Source of the DNA: Amycolatopsis sp. QT-25
GTDB lineage: Bacteria > Actinomycetota > Actinomycetes > Mycobacteriales > Pseudonocardiaceae
NCBI RefSeq assembly: GCF_029369745.1
Contig: NZ_CP120210.1
Span: 3,534,001-3,598,000 of the forward strand
Length of the DNA: 64,000 nucleotides
Reading direction: 5' to 3'
The position numbers were made by a program, and so were the translations under genes. Every line of letters begins with the position of its first letter. Position 1 is the stretch's first letter. Shown in pieces: positions 43,296 to 53,245 of the stretch. The notes below the pieces were generated by a model. That model did no database searches, was not told where the DNA came from, and saw only the letters and a program-made list of their open reading frames with translations.

Positions 43296-46200
43296 CCCTC
43301 ACCGGAGCCCAGCTGGGCATCTGGACCGCGCAACGCCTCGAACCCGACTCGCCCTACTACGTCGTCGGTGACGTCGTCGAAATCGACGGCGAGACGGCCG
43401 TCGACGTCGACGCGCTGACCGAGGCGATCCGGGCGACCGCCGAGGAGGCCGACAGCCTGCGGTTGCGCGTCTTCGACACGGCGGACGGGCCACGTCAGGT
43501 GGTGTCGGACGACGCGGTGCCGTCGCCCGCGGTGGTGGATCTGCGTGGTGAGGCCGATCCGGTGGCCGCGGCGCAGACACGGGTCGACGCCGAACGCCGA
43601 CGTGTCGCCGAGGCGTGCCGCGACATGGTGGACCGGCCGCTGTTCGCCCATCTCGTACTGCGGCTTTCCGAATCGCACGTGTGGTTCACCCAGCTCGGGC
43701 ACCATCTGGTGTTCGACGGCTACACCGCGGCGATGCTCGCGCGCCGGACGGCCGCCCGCTACACCGCTTCGGTCCTGGGCAAGGAAGTGCCGCCCTCGAC
43801 GTTCGCGCGGTTCGCCGATCTCGTCGAGACCGATCGTGACTACCGCACCAGTGAACGCTTCGAGCGGGATCGGGAGTACTGGCGCGAGCGATTCACGCCG
43901 TTGCCGGACCTCGACGACGGCAGTGGTGCTTCGGGACCTCCGGAAAACACGGTGACCGCCCGATCGGTCTTGCCCGCTTCCGACCTGGCCCGGTTGCGAG
44001 AGCTGGGCAAACGCGCCGGGACGACCTGGGGCGACGCGCTGATCGCGTGCTACGCGGCCTTTCTGCACCGTGTGCTCGGCTGGACCGACGTCGTGTTCGC
44101 GATGCCGTTGATGTGCCGGGAAGGCGCGGCGCTCCGGACCCCGGCGATGGCGGTCAACGTGCTCCCCCTGCGGGTCACGGTGCTCCCGGAGGACTCGGCG
44201 ACCGAGCTGACCGCACGGGTCGCGGGCGCGCTGAAGGAAATGCGTACACACCAGCGGTATCGCGGCGAAGATCTCCCGCAGGACCTGGCGGTGCCCGGTG
44301 CCGGGGCGCTGCTGCACGGCCGCGGCATCAACCTCAAGGCGTTCGATCTGAAGCTCGACTTCGCCGGCTCGCACGGCACGATGCGCAACGTCGCCGGGGG
44401 ACCGCCCGAGGACATGGGCCTGTCGGTGCTCCCGACCTCGGACGGCGGGTTGCTGCTCGGCTTCGAGGTCGACGCGCGGACCCACGACCAGGCCGCCGTC
44501 GACGCCAAGCTGACCGCGCTGCGCTGCCTGATCATCGCGCTGACCGAACCGGACGGCCCGGCCGTCGGTGGCGCCGACCTCGTTCCGGCGGGGGAGCGGG
44601 GCGCGTTGCTGGAGGCGTGGACGACGCCCGCTCCGGACGCAGACCTTCTCGGCGTACCCGAACTCCTCGCCGAACTCGACCCGGGGCGGACGGCCCTGGT
44701 GTCCGGTGACGAACGGCTGACCGCGGGCGAACTCGTCGATCGGGTGCACCGGCTCGCGCGGGCCCTGCGGGCTCGCGGTGTCGGTCCCGACGACGTCGTC
44801 GCGCTGGCGCTGCCGCGGTCCGCGGACCTCGTCGTCGCCTTGCTGGCGGTGCTCGACGCCGGGGCCGCGTTCCTGCCACTGGACCTCGCGCATCCGGCCG
44901 AGCGGCTGCGGGAACTCGCCACCGAAGCCGGCGCGGTGCTCACGATCGCCCTGGACGCGGAGATCGTGCCCGGGCCGCAGCTGCTGCTCGGCAAAACCGA
45001 TCTGTCCACTCTGGACTCCTCGCCGCTGGAGATTCCGCGGCATCCCGACCATCTCGCGTACGTCATCTTCACCTCCGGCTCGACCGGGCGCCCCAAGGGT
45101 GTGCTCGGCCGGGTCGGCGGGCTGGCGACGCTGCTGCGTCATCACCGCGCGACCACGGTCGCCGAGACCGAACGCGCCGCGGGCAGGCGGCTCCGGGTCG
45201 CGCACACCTATTCGTTCGCCTTCGACTCCGCGCTCGACCAGCTGATGTGGCTGCTGTTCGGGCACGAACTCCACGTCTACGGCACCGACGTCGCCCGTGA
45301 CGCCGACGAACTGCTGGCCGCGTTCGCCCGCGACCGGATCGACGTCGTCGACACCACGCCGTCGATGGCCGCGCCGCTCGTCGACGCCGGCCTGCTCGAC
45401 GGCCCGCACCGGCCCACGCTGCTCGTCCTCGGCGGCGAGGCGACTCCGCCCGCGCTCTGGCACCGGGTCGTGGCGTCCGGGGTCCGCGCCCGCAACATGT
45501 ACGGCCCGACCGAGGCCACTGTGGACGGTGCCGGATCCTGGCTGGACACCGGGGAACCGACGATCGGGACCGCGGTCCCCGGTACGGCGGTGCGGGTGCT
45601 CGACGCCGCGCTGCGCCCGGCGCCCGCGGGTTCACCGGGCGAGCTGTACCTCGCCGGACCGCATCTGGCCCGCGGTTACCTCGGCCGCCCCGGCGCGACC
45701 GCCGAACGGTTCGTCGCCGATCCGTTCGGCGCGCCCGGAGACCGGATGTACCGCACGGGTGACCTCGTCCGCTGGGTGCCCGGCCGGGGGCTGGAGTATC
45801 TGGGCCGCCGCGACGGCCAGGTGAAGGTGCGCGGCCACCGCGTCGAACTGGGCGAGGTCGAGGCCGCGCTGGTGGCCGTTCCCGGAGTGCGTGCGGCGGC
45901 GGCCGCCGTGCGCGGGCCGAGGCTCGTCGGCTACGTCGTCGGCGAGGTCGACCCGGACGAGGTCCGTGCCGAGCTCGCCGGCCGGGTGCCCGAGCATCTG
46001 GTGCCCGCCGCGGTGGTCGTGCTCGACACGCTTCCGTTGACCGCCAACGGCAAGATCGACCGGGCCGCGTTGCCCGCCCCGCGCGCCGCGGCCGGTCGCA
46101 CCGCGGCCACCGAACGCGAACGACTGCTGTGCGCCACCATCGCCGAGGTGATCGGCGTCGAAGAGGTCGCCGTCGACGACGACTTCTTCGCGCTGGGCGG

Positions 46201-49200
46201 CGACAGCATCACCGCGATCAGCGTCAGCAGCAGGCTGCGCGCGCACGGTCTCGACCTGCGACCGCGCGACCTGCTGGCCCGCCGCAGTTTCGAAGCGCTG
46301 GCCGCGGCGAGCGCGGAGATCGGCGGGCCGGCCGCACCGCCGGACGAACCCGTTGGTGAGGTACCCGCCCCGCCGATCGTCCGCGCCCTGCTCGACCCGC
46401 ATCCGGACGTCAGGACCGTCGCCGGGTACACGCAATGGACCGCGATCCGGCTCGCCGGGGGTCTCCCTCCCGCTCTGCTGACCGAAGGTGTCCAAACGCT
46501 GCTGGACCATCACGACGTCCTCCGGCTGCAAGTGGATGACGAATTGCGGGTCCGGGAACGCGGCGCGGTGAAGGCGTCCGACGTGGTCGTCGAGGCGACC
46601 GGCGAACCCGCCGAGGTGGCGGCGCGACTCGCGGGCTCGCTCGATCCCCGAACCGGGGTGCTCAAGGTCGCGTTGCTGCCGGATCACCTCGTCATCGTGC
46701 TCCACCACCTCGCGGTCGACGGTGTCTCCTGGCGGATCCTGCTGCCGGACCTGCGCGCCGCGTGCGACGGCGAACCGCTCGCACCGGTCGGGACATCTTG
46801 GCGCCGGCACGCGCTTGATCTCGCCGAGCAAGGACATTCCGGTGCCCGGCGCGGCGAACTCGAGCATTGGCGCGGCGCGCTCGACGGCCCGCGTCTCGGC
46901 CACCGGCCGCTCGACCGGGCCGTCGACACGGTCGCGACCGCGCGGCGTTCGGTCACCCTCGCCTCGCCGGAGCAGACCGACGCGGTGCTCAACAGCCTGC
47001 CCGCGGCCTATCGCGCCGGGCCGGACGACGTCCTGCTCGCCGCGCTCGTGCTCGCGCTCCGAACGTGGCGGCGTGCCCCGGTCGAGGCCGAAAGCGTGTC
47101 CCTGGAAGGACACGGCCGGGATCGGCACGGGATGGACCTCTCGCGCACCGTCGGCTGGTTCACCGCCGAACATCCCTTGCGCGTACCGGCCGGAGCGGTG
47201 GCGGCCACCACGGACCGCGACAGCGCGCTCGAGGGCGGCGCCGCGGCCGGGAGGCTGCTGCGGGCGGCCAAGGAGGCCAAACGCGCCGTCCCGGACGACG
47301 GTGTCGGCTTCGGTGTCCTGCGCTACCTCGACCCGCTCACCCGGGACGAACTCGCCGCCGTTCCGCCGCCGGACGTCGTCCTGAACTACCTCGGCCGGTT
47401 CGCCGCGCTGCCCGGCACCGGCTGGCGGCTGCCGGAGGAGGACCCGTTCGCGGTCACCGAACCGGCCGCCAAGTCGCTGGAACAGGTGCTGGCGCTGAAC
47501 TGCTTCGTCCGTGAGGACGGCCGTCCCCGGCTCGCCGTCGAATGGACCGCGGCAGGCGAGGTCTTGCCGGAGGAAAGCGTCGCGGCGCTTCAGGAAGCCT
47601 GGTCGCGGACGCTGGAAGCCCTGGCCGCGCACGCGGCGCGGATCGGACCGGACGGCGGTGGGCTCACGCCGTCGGACCTGCCGCTGGTCGGCCTCGACCA
47701 GGCCGACATCGACACGCTCGAACGCCGGGGCCGGGTCGAAGACGTGCTGCCCGCGACCCCGTTGCAGACCGGGCTTTCGTTCCACACCCTGGCGCGGGGC
47801 ACCGAAGACACCGACGTCTACGTGGTGCAGGCCGTCACCCTGCTCAGCGGCGCGCTCGACGCCGGACGCATGCGGGAGGCCGCGGCGGAGGTGCTGAGGC
47901 GGCATCCCGCGTTGCGCGTCCACCTGCACACCACCGACGGGGGCGAAGTCGTCCAGGTCGTCCCCGCCGAGGTCACCCTGGACTGGCGGCACGCGAGCGT
48001 GTCACCGGAGCAGGTCGCGGACGAGTGCCGCGCCGAACTCGCGCGGCCGTTCGATCCGGCGGCCCCGCCACTGATCCGGTTCTTGCTGCTGACCCTCGGC
48101 CCGGACGAGCACCGCCTGGTGCTCACCAACCATCACGCGCTGCTCGACGGCTGGTCGATGCCGCTGGTCGGGCGCACGCTGCTGGCCACCTACGCCGAAC
48201 TCGGCGGCGGCCCCGCCGCCCCGGTCGCGCCCCCGCTTTCGGAGTACCACCGGGTGCTCGGCGAACGCGACCCGGACGCGGCGCTGGAAGCGTGGCGCGA
48301 GGCGCTGGCCGGGCTCGACGAGGGAACCCGGCTCGCCCCGGCGAGTGCCGAGTCCACTGTGGAGCGCCCGGATCGCGTCACCGTGGAACTGGGCGAGGAG
48401 TTCAGCGAGCGACTACGTGCTTTCGCCCGCGAACGCGGGATCACCCCGACGACGGTGTTCCAGACCGCCTGGGGAGTGCTGCTCGCCAGGCTGACCGGCC
48501 GCCGCGACGTGGTCTTCGGCTGCCCGGTCTCCGGCCGCCCGGCCGACGTGCCCGGAGTCGAGCGCATGATCGGGCAGCTCGGCAGCACGATCCCGGTGCG
48601 AGTGCGCTTCGGCGCCGCGGAAACCGCCGCCACCGTCCTGGAGCGTGTGCACACCGAAAGCGTCCGGCTCACCGATCACCATCACGCCGGACTGCCGGAC
48701 ATCCAGCGCGCGGCCGGCGTCGGCGACCTGTTCGACACGATGCTGGTGATGGAGAACTTCCCGCTCTCCAGCCGCGCCCGCACCACCCTGGCGCCCGGGC
48801 TGGATCTCGTCGGGGTCGACATCACCGACGCCACGCACTACCCGCTCACGGTGATCGTGCTGCCCGGCGACGAGTTCACCGTCGGCCTCGGCTACCAGCC
48901 CCAGGCGTTCACCCGCGAGGAAGCCGAGTCCTACGGCCGCTGGCTGCGTGCCGTGCTGACCGAGATCGTCACCGATCCGGCCAGGCCGGTCGCCCGGTTG
49001 CGCGCACTCGACGCCGACGAAGAACGCGCGATGCTGCGTCTCGGGGAAGGACCGGAACCGAAGCGCCAACGTGGCGGCATGCTGGCGGAGTTCGGCCGCT
49101 GGGTCCGGGAGACGCCGGACGCCGAGGCCGTCGTGTGCCGCGACCGGAGCCTGACCTACGCCGAACTGGACCGCCGCGCCAACCGGCTGGCGAACACCCT

Positions 49201-52200
49201 GATCGACGCCGGCGTGCGGCCGCAGGACCCGGTCGCGGTCCTGCTGCGCCGCGACGTCGACCTCGTGGTCGCGTTGTTCGGCGTGATCAAGGCGGGCGCG
49301 GTGCACGTGCCGATGGATCCGGACTACCCGGCCGACCGGCTCGCGTACATGCTCGACGACATCGGACCCGCCGCCGTCGTGTCCACTTCGGACGTCGAGG
49401 GTCTTCCGGTGGTGAACCCCGCTTCGCTGTCCGCGAAAGACACGGATCCGGCCGTCCGGCTCGGTGAAGACGCGCTCGCCTACGTCATCTACACCTCCGG
49501 CACCACCGGCAAGCCCAAGGGCGTGGCGGTGCCGCACCGCGGCGTCCCGAGCCTGATCGCGTTGCAGGAGGACATCGTCGGGATCGGGATCGCCGAACGG
49601 TACCTGCACTTCGCCTCGACGAGTTTCGACGTCGCCTTCTGGCAGTTCATGCTGCCGCTGCTGTCCGGCGGCACCTCGGTGATCGCGCCGGAGGAGGTGC
49701 GGATCTCCGGTGACGACCTGCTGGCCTACGCCGCCGAGCATCGCGTCACCGGGCTCAACCTGCTGCCTTCGTTCCTTTCCGCGATGCCCGACGACGCGAC
49801 CGTCGACCCGGACGTGTTCTTCGTCGTCGGTGCCGAACGGCTCGACCCGGAACTGGCGCGGCGCTGGGGGAACCGGCGGGCGCTGTTCAACGCCTACGGG
49901 CCGACCGAGGTCACCATCAACTCGGTCACCTGGCACTACGACCCGGCCGATCCCGGGCCGCTGCCGATCGGCCGTCCCGATCCGGAGGTCCGCGCGTACG
50001 TGCTCGACGGCGGCCTGCTCCCGGTCGGGACGAACGTCACCGGCGAGCTGTACCTGGCCGGGCCGAAGCTGGCCCAGGGGTACGTCGGCCGGGCCGCGCT
50101 GACCGCCGAACGGTTCGTCGCCGACCCGTTCGGGCCGCCGGGGGAGCGCATGTACCGCACCGGCGACCTGGTCCGCTGGCGGCCGGACGGGCAGATCGTC
50201 TTCCTCGGCCGCGCCGACCACCAGGTCAAACTGCGTGGGTTCCGGATCGAACTCGGCGAGATCGAGACCGCGCTGACCGCGCACGACGACGTGCGCGCTT
50301 CCGCGGTGATCGTCCGGGAAGACCGGCTGGTCGCCTACTTCGTCCCCGTGGACGGCACCGAACCGGAAGCGGCCGCGCTACGCGAACACCTCGCCGCGGA
50401 GCTGCCCGCGTACATGGTGCCGACGGCGTTCGTGGCGCTGGACCGGCTTCCGCTCGGTCCGAGCGGCAAACTCGACCGGGCCGCGCTGCCCGCGCCGGAA
50501 GCCCGCTCCGATGGCGGGCGCGAACCCGCCACCCCGGCGGAAGCGGTGCTGCTGCGGGTGGTCCGCGAGCTGCTCGGTCCCGACATCGGCTTGGACGACG
50601 GGTTCCTGGACGCGGGCGGGGACAGCATCGCCTCGCTGCGGGTGGTCTCCCGTGCCCGTCGCGCAGGGCTGCACCTGACCGCTCGAGACGTCCTCGAAGG
50701 CGGCACGGTCGCCGGGATCGCCGCTCGCTGCGGTGCACCCGAACGCGCCGAGGAGGCGCACGCGGTCGGTGACGCCCCGCTTACGCCGATCATGCGAGAT
50801 CTGTTGCTGCGTGCGGGAAAGGCGGCCGACGGGTTCTGTCAGTGGACCGAGATCTGCGTGCCTTCCGCGGCCGACGTCCCTCGCTGGCGGTCGGTGCTCG
50901 ACGCCGTCCTCGCCCGCCACGACGTCCTGCGCGCGCATCTGGTCGAGGACGCGTTGCGCGTCCCGGACGTCGGCGTCGTGACCGGTGCCGACGTGCTCAC
51001 CGCCGTCCGTGCGTCCGGCGATCCACGTGCGGTGCTGGACGCGCGAGTCGAGCGGATCGTGGCGCGGATGGACCCGCGCACGGGGCCGCTGCTGCGGGCG
51101 GTGCTGGTGGACGCGGGGCCGGAGCGGCCAGGACGGTTGCTGCTGGTGGCCCATCACCTGGTCGCCGACGCGGTGACCTGGCGTGTGCTGCTCGACGACG
51201 TCGAACAGGCCTTCCACGGCAACACCCTGCACCGGCGCGGGCAGTCGTTCCTCGGCTGGGCGCGGTCGCTGCGTGCCGCCGCTCCGCATCGAGCGGACGA
51301 AGTGCCGTACTGGGGGGAGATCGCCGCCGCGCCGGCGACCACGCTCGGCCGCGCCGGACTCGATCCGGCACGCGACACCGTGGCGACCGCGCGGCATCAC
51401 CGGATCGACATCGGCGAGGACACCACCCACGCCGTGCTCACCGCGCTGCCCGCGGCCTACCGCACCGGCCCGGACACCGTGCTGCTGACCGCGCTCGCCC
51501 GGGCGGTCGCCGCCTGGCGGGGGATCGCGGCCGATCTGCTCGTCGCCGTCGAGAGTCACGGCCGGCCGGGGCACATGCCGGACTTCGCGGGCACGGTGGA
51601 CCTGGCACAGACCGCCGGCTGGTTCACCGCCGTGCATCCCGCGCGGATCGCCCCGCCCGCCGGATCGCTGCCGGAGGCGCTGCGGGCCGTGCGTGACCAT
51701 CTGCGCGCGGCGGGAGACGGCCTCGGGCACGGAATCCTCGGCGTCGGCGGCCCACGGCCCGAGATCGCCTGGAACTATCTCGGCCGGTTCCCCGAAGCTC
51801 CGGTGGAGGAGACCCTGTGGCAGCGCCCGCCGGACGCCGATCCGCTCGGTTCCGGCGGCGGCGCGGAGATGCCGCTGCCGTACGCGCTGACGGTGAACGC
51901 GATGGTTCCGGACGGCGGCACCCTCGGCGTCCGCTTCACCTGGCCGTCCGCGTTGTTCACCGAGGACGAGATCGCCGTGCTGGGCGAGCACTTCCGGCGC
52001 GAACTGGACGCCCTCGCCGCCGATGTGCCGGGGCCCGGTGAGGTCCTGCCGCTGACGCCGTTGCAGGAAGTGATCCTGCGCGAGTCCCGCGCGGCGGAAG
52101 AGGACCCGTATCCGGTGCAGGCCGCGTTCACGTTGTCCGGCGACCTCGACGTCGAGGCGCTGCGGACGGCGGCGACGGCGCTGGTGCGACGGCAGCCGAA

Positions 52201-53245
52201 CCTGGGCGCGGTGTTCCCGGCGTCGCACGAGGTCCAGGTGATTCCGGTCGAGCCGAGGGCCGGTTTCCGGGTCCGTGAAGTGTCCGAATTGGACACCGCG
52301 CTGGACGAGGAACTCGCCGAGCCGTTCGACCTGGCCCACGGTCCGCTGTGGCGGGTCGCGGTGCTGCGGCACGGACCCGGCAGCCAGACCCTCGTGCTGA
52401 CCGGTCACCATCTGCTGTCCGACGGCTGGTCCGCACCACGGATTCTCGGTGAGCTGTTCGCGCTCTACGCGGGAAAGCCGTTGCCCGAGCCGGTCCCGCC
52501 GACCCGGTACACCCGCCTGCTCGCCGCGGCCGACCACTCGGCCGACATCCGGGCATGGCGGGTGGAGCTCGACGGCCTGCCCGAAGGCGACCATCTGCCG
52601 CGTACCGGCGGATCGGGTGATCCCGCTCTGTTCACCGTGGACGGTCGGCTGGTCGCGGAACTGACCAGGCTGGGTTCGTCGCGCGGCCTCACCGTCAACA
52701 CCCTGTTGCAGGGTGCCTGGGCGGCCGTGCTCGCCACCCACGCCGGGCGCCCGGACGTCAGTTTCGGTGTGATGACCTCGAACCGGACGTCCGATGTGGA
52801 CGGTGTCGAAGAGATCATCGGCCTGCTGGCGAACAGCGTCCCGGTGCGGGCCCGGTTCACCGGGACGGTCGCCGAGGCCCTCGCCGATGTGCAGGCACGG
52901 CAGCAGGCGATGGCCGCCCACCACCGGATCGGCCTGCCCGAACTCGCGTCGCTCGCCGGCCGTGAGCGGCTGTTCGACAGCCTGCTCGTGTTCGAGAACT
53001 ACCCGGTGGACCCGGCGAAGCTGCGCGAACCCGCACCCGGCCTGACCGTCTCCGGGACCAGGTTCCGGGAACGGACACACCATCCGGTGAGCGTCACCGT
53101 CGTTCCCGGCGAGCACGGCTGGGAAGGTGTCCTGTACGCACGGGACGCCGACGCGCGGTCGCTGGCCGGAGCTCTCGTCGGGTTCCTCCGGGAGCTGCCG
53201 TCCTGGCTGGACGGCGACGCCGCCCGGTTCGTGGGCGAACGGTGA
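43289..53245 (+). CDS. Two-module NRPS with terminal condensation domain: C-A-PCP-E-C-A-PCP-E-C
   Basis: A 3318-residue synthetase. C1 about 1-430 (HHLVFDG at 138) accepts the DHB starter. A1 about 450-925 (FTSGSTGRPKG at 594). PCP1 Ser 973 (LGGDSI). E1 about 1025-1440 (HHLAVDGVSW at 1139). C2 about 1465-1880 (HHALLDGWS at 1615). A2 about 1925-2375 (YTSGTTGKPKG at 2068). PCP2 Ser 2446. E2 about 2495-2890 (HHLVADAVTW at 2622, Ala in place of the usual Gly). C3 about 2900-3318 (HHLLSDGWS at 3040). There is no thioesterase or reductase. Pocket residues by eye: A1 D-S-D-D-V-G-M-V-D-K (basic amino acid such as Arg most likely); A2 D-V-W-N-V-G-A-I-N-K (between Thr and hydroxyornithine codes). Predicts DHB-D-aa1-D-aa2 with release by C3. 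The ATG at 43289 overlaps the ATPase stop. Confidence 0.92.
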   Translation: MLTLTGAQLGIWTAQRLEPDSPYYVVGDVVEIDGETAVDVDALTEAIRATAEEADSLRLRVFDTADGPRQVVSDDAVPSPAVVDLRGEADPVAAAQTRVDAERRRVAEACRDMVDRPLFAHLVLRLSESHVWFTQLGHHLVFDGYTAAMLARRTAARYTASVLGKEVPPSTFARFADLVETDRDYRTSERFERDREYWRERFTPLPDLDDGSGASGPPENTVTARSVLPASDLARLRELGKRAGTTWGDALIACYAAFLHRVLGWTDVVFAMPLMCREGAALRTPAMAVNVLPLRVTVLPEDSATELTARVAGALKEMRTHQRYRGEDLPQDLAVPGAGALLHGRGINLKAFDLKLDFAGSHGTMRNVAGGPPEDMGLSVLPTSDGGLLLGFEVDARTHDQAAVDAKLTALRCLIIALTEPDGPAVGGADLVPAGERGALLEAWTTPAPDADLLGVPELLAELDPGRTALVSGDERLTAGELVDRVHRLARALRARGVGPDDVVALALPRSADLVVALLAVLDAGAAFLPLDLAHPAERLRELATEAGAVLTIALDAEIVPGPQLLLGKTDLSTLDSSPLEIPRHPDHLAYVIFTSGSTGRPKGVLGRVGGLATLLRHHRATTVAETERAAGRRLRVAHTYSFAFDSALDQLMWLLFGHELHVYGTDVARDADELLAAFARDRIDVVDTTPSMAAPLVDAGLLDGPHRPTLLVLGGEATPPALWHRVVASGVRARNMYGPTEATVDGAGSWLDTGEPTIGTAVPGTAVRVLDAALRPAPAGSPGELYLAGPHLARGYLGRPGATAERFVADPFGAPGDRMYRTGDLVRWVPGRGLEYLGRRDGQVKVRGHRVELGEVEAALVAVPGVRAAAAAVRGPRLVGYVVGEVDPDEVRAELAGRVPEHLVPAAVVVLDTLPLTANGKIDRAALPAPRAAAGRTAATERERLLCATIAEVIGVEEVAVDDDFFALGGDSITAISVSSRLRAHGLDLRPRDLLARRSFEALAAASAEIGGPAAPPDEPVGEVPAPPIVRALLDPHPDVRTVAGYTQWTAIRLAGGLPPALLTEGVQTLLDHHDVLRLQVDDELRVRERGAVKASDVVVEATGEPAEVAARLAGSLDPRTGVLKVALLPDHLVIVLHHLAVDGVSWRILLPDLRAACDGEPLAPVGTSWRRHALDLAEQGHSGARRGELEHWRGALDGPRLGHRPLDRAVDTVATARRSVTLASPEQTDAVLNSLPAAYRAGPDDVLLAALVLALRTWRRAPVEAESVSLEGHGRDRHGMDLSRTVGWFTAEHPLRVPAGAVAATTDRDSALEGGAAAGRLLRAAKEAKRAVPDDGVGFGVLRYLDPLTRDELAAVPPPDVVLNYLGRFAALPGTGWRLPEEDPFAVTEPAAKSLEQVLALNCFVREDGRPRLAVEWTAAGEVLPEESVAALQEAWSRTLEALAAHAARIGPDGGGLTPSDLPLVGLDQADIDTLERRGRVEDVLPATPLQTGLSFHTLARGTEDTDVYVVQAVTLLSGALDAGRMREAAAEVLRRHPALRVHLHTTDGGEVVQVVPAEVTLDWRHASVSPEQVADECRAELARPFDPAAPPLIRFLLLTLGPDEHRLVLTNHHALLDGWSMPLVGRTLLATYAELGGGPAAPVAPPLSEYHRVLGERDPDAALEAWREALAGLDEGTRLAPASAESTVERPDRVTVELGEEFSERLRAFARERGITPTTVFQTAWGVLLARLTGRRDVVFGCPVSGRPADVPGVERMIGQLGSTIPVRVRFGAAETAATVLERVHTESVRLTDHHHAGLPDIQRAAGVGDLFDTMLVMENFPLSSRARTTLAPGLDLVGVDITDATHYPLTVIVLPGDEFTVGLGYQPQAFTREEAESYGRWLRAVLTEIVTDPARPVARLRALDADEERAMLRLGEGPEPKRQRGGMLAEFGRWVRETPDAEAVVCRDRSLTYAELDRRANRLANTLIDAGVRPQDPVAVLLRRDVDLVVALFGVIKAGAVHVPMDPDYPADRLAYMLDDIGPAAVVSTSDVEGLPVVNPASLSAKDTDPAVRLGEDALAYVIYTSGTTGKPKGVAVPHRGVPSLIALQEDIVGIGIAERYLHFASTSFDVAFWQFMLPLLSGGTSVIAPEEVRISGDDLLAYAAEHRVTGLNLLPSFLSAMPDDATVDPDVFFVVGAERLDPELARRWGNRRALFNAYGPTEVTINSVTWHYDPADPGPLPIGRPDPEVRAYVLDGGLLPVGTNVTGELYLAGPKLAQGYVGRAALTAERFVADPFGPPGERMYRTGDLVRWRPDGQIVFLGRADHQVKLRGFRIELGEIETALTAHDDVRASAVIVREDRLVAYFVPVDGTEPEAAALREHLAAELPAYMVPTAFVALDRLPLGPSGKLDRAALPAPEARSDGGREPATPAEAVLLRVVRELLGPDIGLDDGFLDAGGDSIASLRVVSRARRAGLHLTARDVLEGGTVAGIAARCGAPERAEEAHAVGDAPLTPIMRDLLLRAGKAADGFCQWTEICVPSAADVPRWRSVLDAVLARHDVLRAHLVEDALRVPDVGVVTGADVLTAVRASGDPRAVLDARVERIVARMDPRTGPLLRAVLVDAGPERPGRLLLVAHHLVADAVTWRVLLDDVEQAFHGNTLHRRGQSFLGWARSLRAAAPHRADEVPYWGEIAAAPATTLGRAGLDPARDTVATARHHRIDIGEDTTHAVLTALPAAYRTGPDTVLLTALARAVAAWRGIAADLLVAVESHGRPGHMPDFAGTVDLAQTAGWFTAVHPARIAPPAGSLPEALRAVRDHLRAAGDGLGHGILGVGGPRPEIAWNYLGRFPEAPVEETLWQRPPDADPLGSGGGAEMPLPYALTVNAMVPDGGTLGVRFTWPSALFTEDEIAVLGEHFRRELDALAADVPGPGEVLPLTPLQEVILRESRAAEEDPYPVQAAFTLSGDLDVEALRTAATALVRRQPNLGAVFPASHEVQVIPVEPRAGFRVREVSELDTALDEELAEPFDLAHGPLWRVAVLRHGPGSQTLVLTGHHLLSDGWSAPRILGELFALYAGKPLPEPVPPTRYTRLLAAADHSADIRAWRVELDGLPEGDHLPRTGGSGDPALFTVDGRLVAELTRLGSSRGLTVNTLLQGAWAAVLATHAGRPDVSFGVMTSNRTSDVDGVEEIIGLLANSVPVRARFTGTVAEALADVQARQQAMAAHHRIGLPELASLAGRERLFDSLLVFENYPVDPAKLREPAPGLTVSGTRFRERTHHPVSVTVVPGEHGWEGVLYARDADARSLAGALVGFLRELPSWLDGDAARFVGER

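Noticed and set aside
42836..47992. Long minus-strand open frames opposite the NRPS
   Set aside because: They are by-products of GC-rich codon bias on the plus strand; their composition (Arg, Gly, Asp-rich, no domains) and lack of ribosome sites show no coding.
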